Part shown: one piece after another, positions 1 through 5,726 of the stretch
Position numbering within the stretch: position 1 is the first letter of the stretch
Layout: every line of letters begins with the position of its first letter
Assembly: GCA_031384605.1 (NCBI GenBank)
Contig: JANNAT010000133.1
Location: 1-13,764 of the forward strand
DNA length: 13,764 nt
Direction of reading: 5' to 3'
Source: JANNAT01 sp031384605
GTDB taxonomy: Bacteria > Pseudomonadota > Alphaproteobacteria > Rhodobacterales > Rhodobacteraceae
Notes under the pieces: model-generated
Databases searched by the model: none
What the model saw: only the letters and a program-made list of their open reading frames with translations
What the model was told of the DNA's origin: nothing
Position numbers and translations under genes: made by a program

Positions 1-222
1 ACTACCTAATCCAACGCGGGCCAATCCTTTGGCGATAAATCTTTCCTCTTTCGAGCACATACGGTATTACTCTCAGTTTCCCGAGGCTATTCCGTACCAA
101 AGGGCATGTTCCCACGCGTTACTCACCCGTCCGCCACTAACACCCGAAGGTGCCCGTTCGACTTGCATGTGTTAGGCCTGCCGCCAGCGTTCATTCTGAG
201 CCAGGATCAAACTCTCAAGTTG
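1..222 (-). rRNA. rrs: 16S ribosomal RNA, 5' part (gene continues beyond the left edge)
   Basis: The minus strand reads the universal start of small-subunit rRNA: AGAGTTTGATCCTGGCTCAG (reverse complement at 196-215), then the conserved segments GTGGCGGACGGGTGAGTAACG and CTGAGAGTAATACCG. The mature 5' end is placed near 222 by comparison with the usual alphaproteobacterial start CAACTTGAGAG; it may be off by a few bases. The very short V1 hairpin (GGCACCTTCGGGTG) is typical of Rhodobacteraceae. Only about the first 220 bases are present, so the rest of the rrn operon would lie to the left of the window. Confidence 0.97.
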
Positions 223-612
223 AAAATGCCGAAGCATTATCCTTGACGTCGAACCTTCGCACATCTGATGTATTCCTAAAAATACATACAATCATTTCTG
301 TTCTGTGCTTCAGTTGTCGAAACAACAAAAGCCGCAAAACAGTGAAGCTTGTCACCTAGATCATCGGTACCTGGGTCAAACCCAAGTCCCTACTAAGCCG
401 ATATGCTGCGATACGACGCCGAAACGCCCAAACCGCCCACATATCTCTTCATCATTATACAAATTCAAAGAGCGACTATCCGACAAAAATTTTCGAGGCG
501 CCAGTTTCCTGACGTATCTCGTCGATCTTATCTTCAGGTTTTCCGGGGATTTCCAGCCGCTTGCGCCGCCGTCGGTCTCCGTCACCAAAGCTGTTTCGCT
601 TCGGTGAGGCGG
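223..612 (-). other. rrn transcribed leader (5' external spacer)
   Basis: This protein-free stretch lies between the rrn promoter and 16S and has lower GC than the rest of the window. On the minus strand it carries several small hairpins: AATGC-TTCG-GCATT (225-238) next to the mature 16S end, GTTGT-TTCG-ACAAC (313-326), a TGGGT/ACCCA stem extended by a G-U pair (370-386), and a 9-bp stem with one G-U pair (583-606) at the expected transcript start. The boxA element is listed separately. Such leaders carry processing signals for 16S and antitermination signals. The open frames read here have no family signature and are not called. Confidence 0.75.
460..473 (-). promoter_or_regulatory. boxA-type antitermination element of the rrn leader
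   Basis: The minus strand reads GCTCTTTGAATTTG, close to the bacterial rrn boxA consensus TGCTCTTTAACA and to boxA versions in alphaproteobacterial leaders. It sits about 240 bases upstream of mature 16S and about 135 bases downstream of the proposed start, the usual place. In known systems NusB/S10 bind this RNA and keep RNA polymerase resistant to Rho in the rRNA operon. Confidence 0.7.
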
Positions 613-641
613 TGTTTAGGCCGGGTCGCCAAAACCCGCAA
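606..641 (-). promoter_or_regulatory. Probable rrn promoter
   Basis: On the minus strand, TTGCGG (636-641) is followed by a 17-base spacer and TAAACA (613-618), a fair match to housekeeping -35 and -10 elements. The start would fall near 606, exactly where a 9-bp hairpin begins. Position ahead of boxA and 16S supports the call. The -10 is not consensus, so the exact hexamers are inferred. Confidence 0.5.
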
Positions 642-695
642 GAGGGAAAAAGCATACCGTCGCATTTTTTTCACAAATCTCAATTTATGCACAAT

Positions 696-738
696 ATCTT
701 GGGGTTGATGGTTGATTGACCGCTAAAAACCCCAAGAT
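696..738. repeat. 11-bp perfect inverted repeat between msrQ and the rrn promoter
   Basis: ATCTTGGGGTT (696-706) and AACCCCAAGAT (728-738) are exact reverse complements separated by 21 bases. The repeat begins 18 bases after the msrQ stop and ends about 55 bases before the rrn -35. No T-run follows on the minus strand, so it is not a classical intrinsic terminator. It could be a Rho-assisted end for msrPQ, an insulator, or a protein-binding site upstream of rrn. Confidence 0.55.
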
Positions 739-755
739 CGCGCAATAATCTTACG

Positions 756-1379
756 TCAGCTGCCACCGACTCGGGCCAAAATTGCATTTGTTCCGCGCGC
801 TTTTACCCAGCGCGCCGCCAAAACGCCAACCACCACCGCCAGATAGAACACCGAATCCAATGCATAGACTTTGCCGATCATCACGAAATGCACCGCCCCC
901 GCCAAAGTGGCAGGGTAAGCCAACCAATGCAGTCGCTTCCACGTGCCCGCCCCAAGGCGTTTGATCGACCGGTTGTTAGATGTGATCGCCAAGGGGATCA
1001 TCCCAAGGAAGGCCGCGAAGCCAATCAGTATGTAGGGCCGCTTGTAAAGGTCAGAGAGTATCTCGCTCCACCGCAGGCCCATATCAAGCACAACCCAAGT
1101 CGCAAAGTGCAGAGCGATGAAGAAAAAGGCGACCAACCCAACCGCCCGGCGAAACTTGATCGCATTGATCCCCGCCCAGCGCAGCGGCGTGATGCACAAG
1201 GCCACGATCAGGAATTGCAGCCCGCGTTCACCCAGGCCCTTTTCCAGCGCCTTCACCGGATCAGGTCCGGCATTATTGCTGATCACCAGCGCCATGATGA
1301 AGCCAAAGACCAGCAGGCCGAGGATGTAGACAGACCACGTCGGCACACGCCGCGCAAAGCGGTTGAATGTATCTATCAT
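756..1379 (-). CDS. msrQ: MsrQ, haem-binding membrane subunit of the periplasmic methionine sulfoxide reductase
   Basis: A 207-residue integral membrane protein of the ferric-reductase-like transmembrane family (YedZ/MsrQ). In this family the protein binds haem b and passes electrons from the respiratory chain to MsrP. Hydrophobic segments lie near residues 17-34, 51-69, 79-98, 115-132, 153-168 and 176-190. Likely haem-ligand histidines are His91 (IALHFATW), His151 (KRLHWLAY) and His164 (AVHFVMIGK), all in the expected places. Length is normal. Its ATG shares one base with the TGA of msrP, so translation is probably coupled. Identification rests on these motifs and on the msrP neighbour; confidence is high. 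Confidence 0.95.
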   Translation of the reverse strand: MIDTFNRFARRVPTWSVYILGLLVFGFIMALVISNNAGPDPVKALEKGLGERGLQFLIVALCITPLRWAGINAIKFRRAVGLVAFFFIALHFATWVVLDMGLRWSEILSDLYKRPYILIGFAAFLGMIPLAITSNNRSIKRLGAGTWKRLHWLAYPATLAGAVHFVMIGKVYALDSVFYLAVVVGVLAARWVKARGTNAILARVGGS

Positions 1380-2275
1380 CAGTAATCTACCGCCAAATCC
1401 TGCCCGGTATAAAGCTGTGCCACCTGATCGGCGTAGCCATTGAACATCAGCGTATCTTTGCGCCCGGCAAACAGCCCGCCGCCGATGGGGCGTTCGGATG
1501 CCTGGGTCCAGCGCGGATGATCGACCAGCGGATTGACATTGGCATAAAACCCATACTCATTGGCCTGCAGCATATTCCACGTGGTTTTCGGCTGTTCGGC
1601 CACCAGACTGATCCGCACGATCGCCTTGATGCTTTTGAAGCCATATTTCCACGGCACCACCAAACGAATAGGTGCGCCATTTTGATTGGGTATCGGTTCG
1701 CCATAAAGCCCCGTCGCCATGATCGTCAGCGGATGCATCGCCTCATCCAGACGCAACCCTTCGCGGTAGGGCCACTCGATGGACACTGACCCAATCCCCG
1801 GCATTTCTTCGGGGCGCACCAGCGTTTCAAACGCCACATATTTCGCCCCCGCCTGCACGCCCAGCTTTGTCAAAAGACCAGACAGTTGAAACCCCTGCCA
1901 TGGCACGATCATCGACCACGCCTCGACACAGCGAAACCGGTAGATACGCTCTTCAATCGGCTGATCCTTGATCAGATCGGCAAGGCTGTAGGTGCCGGGA
2001 TTATCAACCAGCCCGTCCACCACAACAGACCACGGATCGGTTTTCAACGCACTTGCATAGGCGGCAGGATCTTCTTTACCGGTGCCGAATTCATAGTAGT
2101 TGTTATAACTGGTGATGTCGTCCAGACTGTTGGGCACATCATCCGGGCCCAGCGCCTGTGCGCGTGCAGGTTGGGCAAAGCCAAGTGCGGCGGCCCCGGC
2201 AATCAACTGGCGGCGGTTCAGGAAAAACTGCTTTGGCGTCACATCAGACGTTTGCAGATCGGGGGCGAAAGGCAT
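1379..2275 (-). CDS. msrP: MsrP, molybdenum-containing periplasmic methionine sulfoxide reductase
   Basis: The catalytic subunit of MsrPQ (formerly YedY), a sulfite-oxidase-family molybdoenzyme that reduces methionine sulfoxide in periplasmic proteins. From the chosen ATG it has 298 residues. Arg21-Arg22 start a Tat signal (NRRQLIAGAAALGFA, cleavage after about ARAQ, residue 40), as expected for a protein exported folded with its cofactor. Cys116 in YRFRCVEAWSM is the conserved molybdenum ligand, and NNYYEFG (58-64) is typical of the family. AGGAG (2282-2286) lies 6 bases before this ATG; an adjacent ATG at 2278 would give one more residue with tighter spacing. The frame is open to 2335 but the extra residues do not look like part of the leader. 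It overlaps msrQ by one base. Confidence 0.96.
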   Translation of the reverse strand: MPFAPDLQTSDVTPKQFFLNRRQLIAGAAALGFAQPARAQALGPDDVPNSLDDITSYNNYYEFGTGKEDPAAYASALKTDPWSVVVDGLVDNPGTYSLADLIKDQPIEERIYRFRCVEAWSMIVPWQGFQLSGLLTKLGVQAGAKYVAFETLVRPEEMPGIGSVSIEWPYREGLRLDEAMHPLTIMATGLYGEPIPNQNGAPIRLVVPWKYGFKSIKAIVRISLVAEQPKTTWNMLQANEYGFYANVNPLVDHPRWTQASERPIGGGLFAGRKDTLMFNGYADQVAQLYTGQDLAVDY

Positions 2276-2281
2276 CATCGG

Positions 2282-2286
2282 CTCCT
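2282..2286 (-). promoter_or_regulatory. Ribosome binding site of msrP
   Basis: AGGAG on the minus strand, 6 bases before the ATG at 2275 and 3 bases before the one at 2278. The spacing favours 2275 and argues against the upstream start at 2335. Confidence 0.7.
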
Positions 2287-2357
2287 GTTTGGTTTGCCGA
2301 CAACATGCACGAGGCGGGCGCAAACGCAAAATCATCTTGTCTCACATCCACGACAGC

Positions 2358-2372
2358 CGATTGAAACAATCG
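2358..2372. promoter_or_regulatory. Small perfect dyad in the msrP / fasciclin divergent region (possible operator)
   Basis: CGATTG-AAA-CAATCG is a perfect 6-bp inverted repeat with a 3-base centre, lying 83 bases upstream of the msrP start in the 278-base space between two divergent genes. That is a common geometry for a regulator site. No regulator gene is adjacent and no second copy was noticed, so function is only a suggestion. No convincing standard promoter was seen in the rest of this space. Confidence 0.3.
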
Positions 2373-2540
2373 CGGATGCCTCACATTTGGTCACAGGATG
2401 TAAAGCAACCGTGAGCAGAACCGATGAGTTCGCCGTTTTAGCGCCAGCTGTCCGCCCGGCAACCCCCGCTCACGCAAATTTTAAGGTGAACCAATCGGTA
2501 ATCCGGGGCGTATTCATTCTGCCAATCCGGCAAGATCAAT

Positions 2541-2545
2541 AGGAG
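2541..2545 (+). promoter_or_regulatory. Ribosome binding site deciding the start of the small fasciclin gene
   Basis: AGGAG lies 8 bases before the ATG at 2554. The in-frame GTG at 2545 overlaps this site and cannot be the start. Confidence 0.8.
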
Positions 2546-2553
2546 TGACCCCA

Positions 2554-3039
2554 ATGATCCGTAGAACCTTTATCGCCCTGACCGCAGCGGCATCATTCAT
2601 GGCAGCCCCGGCCTTCGCCGATGGACACGTCAAGGATATCGTCGACACCGCCGTCGGCGCTGGCACGTTCACCACACTTGTGGCCGCAGTCACCGCAGCA
2701 GGTTTGGTTGATACGCTGAAGGGCGAAGGCCCGTTCACCGTTTTCGCACCAAGCGACGCAGCCTTTGCAGCATTGCCAGCCGGCACTGTCGAAGACCTGC
2801 TGAAGCCCGAGAATAAGGACAAGTTGACAGCCCTGCTGACCTATCACGTCGTGGCAGGCAAAGTGATGTCGACCGACCTGACCGAAGGCATGAAGGCCGC
2901 GACCGTAAATGGTGCCGAAGTGACCATCACCCTGGACGGTGGCGCGAAAGTAAATGGTGTGACCATTTCAACAGCTGACATCGCAGCCTCAAACGGCGTG
3001 ATCCATGTGATCGACGCGGTAATTATGCCCCCGATGTAA
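2554..3039 (+). CDS. Secreted or periplasmic single-domain fasciclin (FAS1) protein
   Basis: A 161-residue protein with a Sec signal peptide (MIRRTFIALTAAASFMAAPAFA, cleavage after about residue 22) and one FAS1 domain filling the rest. The FAS1 marks are present in order: H1 segment FTVFAPSDAAF (61-71), the YH pair in LLTYHVVAGK (94-103), and H2 segment NGVIHVIDAVI (147-157). FAS1 domains act in cell adhesion and surface contacts; small bacterial versions of this kind are widespread but their exact role is usually unknown. The gene has its own terminator and stands beside a larger FAS1 gene on the same strand. The ATG was chosen because AGGAG lies 8 bases before it. Confidence 0.95.
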   Translation: MIRRTFIALTAAASFMAAPAFADGHVKDIVDTAVGAGTFTTLVAAVTAAGLVDTLKGEGPFTVFAPSDAAFAALPAGTVEDLLKPENKDKLTALLTYHVVAGKVMSTDLTEGMKAATVNGAEVTITLDGGAKVNGVTISTADIAASNGVIHVIDAVIMPPM

Positions 3040-3049
3040 TCGGGCCTTT

Positions 3050-3086
3050 GTGTCGGGCTGTCCTGTGGCGGCCCGACACGTCTTTT
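3050..3086 (+). terminator. Intrinsic terminator after the small fasciclin gene
   Basis: A 9-bp perfect stem GTGTCGGGC (3050-3058) / GCCCGACAC (3071-3079) with a 12-base loop is followed by GTCTTTT. It starts 10 bases after the stop codon. It should separate this gene from the FAS1-RTX gene downstream. Confidence 0.8.
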
Positions 3087-3247
3087 GCATTCAGGCTGCG
3101 TTGGCCTGTTTGTCATGTCGCGCCATCCGGCCCGACCGCAAGTCTGTTTTGACGACCAATGCACCCGACGCAAACCGTTTGATCCTTGATCCCGGGCCTT
3201 CGCCCGCCAGCGAACGCTATGCGTGTTTCGTAAACAGTTCATCCCTT

Positions 3248-3252
3248 GGAGG
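3248..3252 (+). promoter_or_regulatory. Ribosome binding site of the FAS1-RTX gene
   Basis: GGAGG lies 5 bases before the ATG at 3258. The in-frame TTG at 3246 overlaps it and is not the start. Confidence 0.8.
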
Positions 3253-3257
3253 TTCCA

Positions 3258-4781
3258 ATGCCCACAATCACAGCCATTGCCGCGGGCGATGCCCGGTTTA
3301 ACGTTCTTGTCTCGGCGCTCCAGTATGTTGACGCAACTTTGCCGGGCACAAATCTGCTGGGTGCGCTGTCGGGGGCCTCTGCCAACCTGACCGTTTTCGC
3401 ACCCACTGACGCCGCGTTCGGCCAATTGGCCAAAGATCTGGGCTTCACCGGCAGCATCACAAACGAAGCTGCTGTCACCAGCTTTCTGGTCGGTGCGCTG
3501 CCGGTTGAAACGATCCGCGATGTCATCCTGTACCATGTGTCGGCTGGCGCAAAAACGCTGGCGCAAATTTCGGCCAACCCGACGATTGCCACGCTGAACG
3601 GGCAGACCATTACAGCCGATGGCAAAACCCTGACCGATAAAGAACCCGATCTGATCAACCCGTCTTTGGTGCAAATCAACATTGCCGCCACAAACGGCAT
3701 CATCCACGTGATCGACCGCGTTTTGCTGCCCGTTAACCTGCCCGGCAACACAGTTGGCACCATCAGCGATATCGTCGCCGCCAGTGGCGCTTTTGACACC
3801 AACGGCGCAGATTTCGATCTGCTGCTAAAGGCCGTGCAAACCGCGGGGCTGGCAGGCGCACTTGCCAATCCCACGGCTGATCTGACCGTGTTCGCCCCCA
3901 ATGACGCAGCGTTCCTGAAACTGGCCGCGACGCTGGGCTTTACCGGCACTGACGAATCCGCCGGGTTCGATTATCTGGTTGATGCGCTGACCCTGCTGTC
4001 AGCCGGGGCCAGCCCGATCCCGTTGTTAACCGATATTCTGACCTATCACGTATCGCCCACATCGCTGCAGGCCAGTCAGGTCTTGTCCGCGACCAGCATC
4101 GCCACGCTGCTGGGCTCAAACCTGGGCGTGAATGGCACGACTTTGGTGGATGCAGCCACCAAACTTGCCAACCCCGGCATCATTGCAACCGATATTCAGG
4201 CGGCAAATGGCGTGGTGCATGTGATCGACGGCGTGCTGATCCCGGCGGATATCCTGAAATCCAACGGCGCAAAACAGGTTGATTTCGTGATCAAGGGTGA
4301 CGGGGCTGATTTCGTCAATGTTGGCCGCGACAATGATTATGTCGATGGCAACGGCGGCAACGATGTCATCCACGGCGGGCGCGGCAATGATGTGTTGTTG
4401 GGCGGCACCGGATCGGACCTGATCTTTGCCGGGCGCGACAATGACACCGTGCTCGGTGAGGCGGGCGACGATTTTCTGCACGGCGGGCGGGGCAATGACG
4501 TGATCAACGGCGGCGCGGGCCGGGATATTCTGGCAGGCAATTCTGGCCGCGATACTTTTGTCTTTGCCAAGGGCAGCGAGGTTGATCAGATCGTCGATTT
4601 CGAAAATGGGCGCGACAAGATTGATCTGAAGGATTTCGGCCTTCCCAACTTTGCCGCCCTCAGTGGCGCAATTCACGGCGTGAACGGCCTGACGGTGATC
4701 GACCTTGGCAATGGTGACCGCATTGAACTGATCGGTCTTAGACCATCTGCGCTTGACGCGACCGACTTTATTTTTGCCTGA
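3258..4781 (+). CDS. FAS1-FAS1-RTX protein, probable type I secreted calcium-binding adhesin
   Basis: A 507-residue protein with no Sec or Tat signal. Residues about 5-160 and 167-330 are two FAS1 domains, each with its H1 motif (LTVFAPTDAAF 44-54; LTVFAPNDAAF 209-219), YH pair (92-93; 263-264) and H2 motif (NGIIHVIDRVL 146-156; NGVVHVIDGVL 317-327). Residues about 347-435 hold ten glycine/aspartate nonapeptides (GGRGNDVLL, GGTGSDLIF and similar), the RTX calcium-binding beta-roll. The last 70 residues resemble the serralysin-type C-terminal region (DTFVFAKGS, IVDFENGRDKIDL) and end in DATDFIFA, a typical type I secretion tail. Together this points to export by an ABC/MFP/TolC system and folding outside in calcium. 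No transporter genes are in the window. GGAGG lies 5 bases before the ATG. Confidence 0.93.
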   Translation: MPTITAIAAGDARFNVLVSALQYVDATLPGTNLLGALSGASANLTVFAPTDAAFGQLAKDLGFTGSITNEAAVTSFLVGALPVETIRDVILYHVSAGAKTLAQISANPTIATLNGQTITADGKTLTDKEPDLINPSLVQINIAATNGIIHVIDRVLLPVNLPGNTVGTISDIVAASGAFDTNGADFDLLLKAVQTAGLAGALANPTADLTVFAPNDAAFLKLAATLGFTGTDESAGFDYLVDALTLLSAGASPIPLLTDILTYHVSPTSLQASQVLSATSIATLLGSNLGVNGTTLVDAATKLANPGIIATDIQAANGVVHVIDGVLIPADILKSNGAKQVDFVIKGDGADFVNVGRDNDYVDGNGGNDVIHGGRGNDVLLGGTGSDLIFAGRDNDTVLGEAGDDFLHGGRGNDVINGGAGRDILAGNSGRDTFVFAKGSEVDQIVDFENGRDKIDLKDFGLPNFAALSGAIHGVNGLTVIDLGNGDRIELIGLRPSALDATDFIFA

Positions 4782-4791
4782 ACAGACGAAT

Positions 4792-4814
4792 GGCCCCGGT
4801 TCACCGCCGGGGCC
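4792..4814 (+). terminator. GC-rich hairpin after the FAS1-RTX gene
   Basis: GGCCCCGG (4792-4799) and CCGGGGCC (4807-4814) form an 8-bp perfect stem with a 7-base loop, 10 bases after the stop. No T-run follows, so it may protect the 3' end, pause polymerase or work with Rho rather than terminate alone. Confidence 0.5.
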
Positions 4815-4890
4815 GCCGAGGGAACCAACACCGCGCAACCACGTTGACCACCAGATGTGCCACAGCATGTGGCCATCACGGGATCAACGC

Positions 4891-4896
4891 AGGAGG
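4891..4896 (+). promoter_or_regulatory. Ribosome binding site that fixes a TTG start
   Basis: AGGAGG, a full Shine-Dalgarno match, lies 5 bases before the TTG at 4902. The ATG at 4897 directly after it is in another frame and stops after four codons. Confidence 0.8.
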
Positions 4897-4901
4897 ATGC
4901 C

Positions 4902-5153
4902 TTGGGTATAATCTGGACAATCATCATCGGCTTTGTCGCCGGCATCATCGCAAAATTTCTGATGCCCGGCGACAATGAACCTTCGGGTTTTATAATGACC
5001 ACGCTATTGGGCGTCGTCGGCGCGTTCGTGGCCTCATACCTTGGCCAAGCCATGGGATGGTATAGCATGTACGAAGGCGCTGGTCTTATCGGCGCAGTTG
5101 TCGGCGCGATCATCGTTCTGGCGATATTCGGTTTTGTCCGTCGCCGGGCCTAG
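4902..5153 (+). CDS. GlsB/YeaQ/YmgE family small membrane protein (transglycosylase-associated)
   Basis: An 83-residue hydrophobic protein with the family layout: helix 1 (GIIWTIIIGFVAGIIAKFLMPG, about 2-23), the DNEPSGF segment (24-30), helix 2 (MTTLLGVVGAFVASYLGQ, about 32-49) and helix 3 (GLIGAVVGAIIVLAIFGFV, about 61-79), ending in RRR. The family is common in proteobacteria and is tied to stress conditions, but its biochemical function is not established. The TTG start is chosen because a full AGGAGG lies 5 bases before it and because the protein then begins at the family's usual MGIIW. An in-frame ATG at 4857 would add 15 non-conserved residues. A YidB-like gene follows 40 bases later, probably co-transcribed. 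Confidence 0.9.
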   Translation: MGIIWTIIIGFVAGIIAKFLMPGDNEPSGFIMTTLLGVVGAFVASYLGQAMGWYSMYEGAGLIGAVVGAIIVLAIFGFVRRRA

Positions 5154-5180
5154 GGAAAAGTGCCAATTCAGATTCGTAAG

Positions 5181-5185
5181 AGGAG
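5181..5185 (+). promoter_or_regulatory. Ribosome binding site of the YidB-like gene
   Basis: AGGAG lies 8 bases before the ATG at 5194 and supports that start over the open frame running back to 5041 inside the preceding gene. Confidence 0.75.
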
Positions 5186-5193
5186 ATAACAGC

Positions 5194-5679
5194 ATGCGCA
5201 AAGGCAGCCCGTCGATGATTGCACTGCTTGGCCTGTTGGCCGTTGCAGGCTATCAAAACCGCGAAAAACTATCCCGGCTTGTGAAAAATGCCCCAAACCG
5301 GGACGAAGATGGTGGCAACGGCGCAATCGCCGGTGCGGCAGAACCGCGCGAGGATATGCTTGATACGTTACGCCAGAAGGTTGGCGAAACGGGCGGCACT
5401 GTCCTTGCCGGGTTGTCAGAATTGCTGGCACGATTTTCCAATCCCGTGCAATCGGCCAAAGCCAGCACTTGGGTCAATCAGGGGCCAAACGGCGACTTGG
5501 CAGCAGGTGATCTGGAAGAAGTGCTGGACGAGTCGACAATGACAGACCTGATGCAGCAAACCGGCCTCAGCCGCAGCGCGTTGTTGGAACGCCTTAGCGC
5601 CATCTTGCCCGAGGCGGTCGACAAACTTACCCCAAAAGGCCGTTTGCCAACCGCAGACGAGGCGCTTGGCCAATATTGA
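5194..5679 (+). CDS. YidB-like protein (DUF937 family)
   Basis: A 161-residue protein. The N-terminus has a short hydrophobic stretch (SMIALLGLLAVAGY, 7-20) that could be a weak membrane anchor, followed by a charged, glycine-rich linker (about 30-60). The C-terminal part carries the YidB signature: GLSELLARF (73-81), STWVNQGPNGDLAAGDLEEVL (91-111), QTGLSRSALLERLS (122-135) and LPEAVDKLTPKGRLPT (138-153). E. coli YidB is uncharacterised beyond its family, so no reaction is given. The gene follows the GlsB-like gene by 40 bases with only a ribosome site between them, and ends before a strong terminator. Confidence 0.88.
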   Translation: MRKGSPSMIALLGLLAVAGYQNREKLSRLVKNAPNRDEDGGNGAIAGAAEPREDMLDTLRQKVGETGGTVLAGLSELLARFSNPVQSAKASTWVNQGPNGDLAAGDLEEVLDESTMTDLMQQTGLSRSALLERLSAILPEAVDKLTPKGRLPTADEALGQY

Positions 5680-5697
5680 TCACATCGAACGGCATCT

Positions 5698-5725
5698 AAA
5701 AAAAGGGGGCATTTGCCCCCTTTTT
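5698..5725. terminator. Bidirectional intrinsic terminator between the YidB-like gene and clpB
   Basis: A GGGGGCA/TGCCCCC stem (5705-5711 / 5714-5720) with a tiny loop is flanked by seven A on the left and five T on the right, so it reads as a terminator on both strands. It lies 18 bases after the YidB-like stop and one base beyond the clpB stop, serving two convergent genes. Confidence 0.92.
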
Positions 5726-5726
5726 C

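Noticed and set aside
403..708. Open frames in the rrn leader
   Set aside because: They cross boxA, the leader hairpins and the promoter; no ribosome site and no recognisable protein features.
2488..2512. GAAC, 17 bases, CGTA resembling an EcfG-type promoter before the small fasciclin gene
   Set aside because: Only a partial match at both elements, and EcfG is not generally expected in Rhodobacteraceae.
3179..3192. Tandem TTGATCC repeat resembling the RpoE -35 TGATCC of Rhodobacter
   Set aside because: Neither copy has a matching -10 at the expected distance, so it is left as a chance 7-bp direct repeat in the 5' region of the FAS1-RTX gene.
4328..4560. Repetitive GGCGG/AATGA DNA that could be taken for a tandem repeat array
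   Set aside because: It is the coding sequence of the RTX nonapeptides; the repetition is at protein level.
4857..4901. ATG at 4857 as start of the GlsB-like protein
   Set aside because: The added residues are not hydrophobic or family-like, and AGGAGG is placed for the TTG at 4902.
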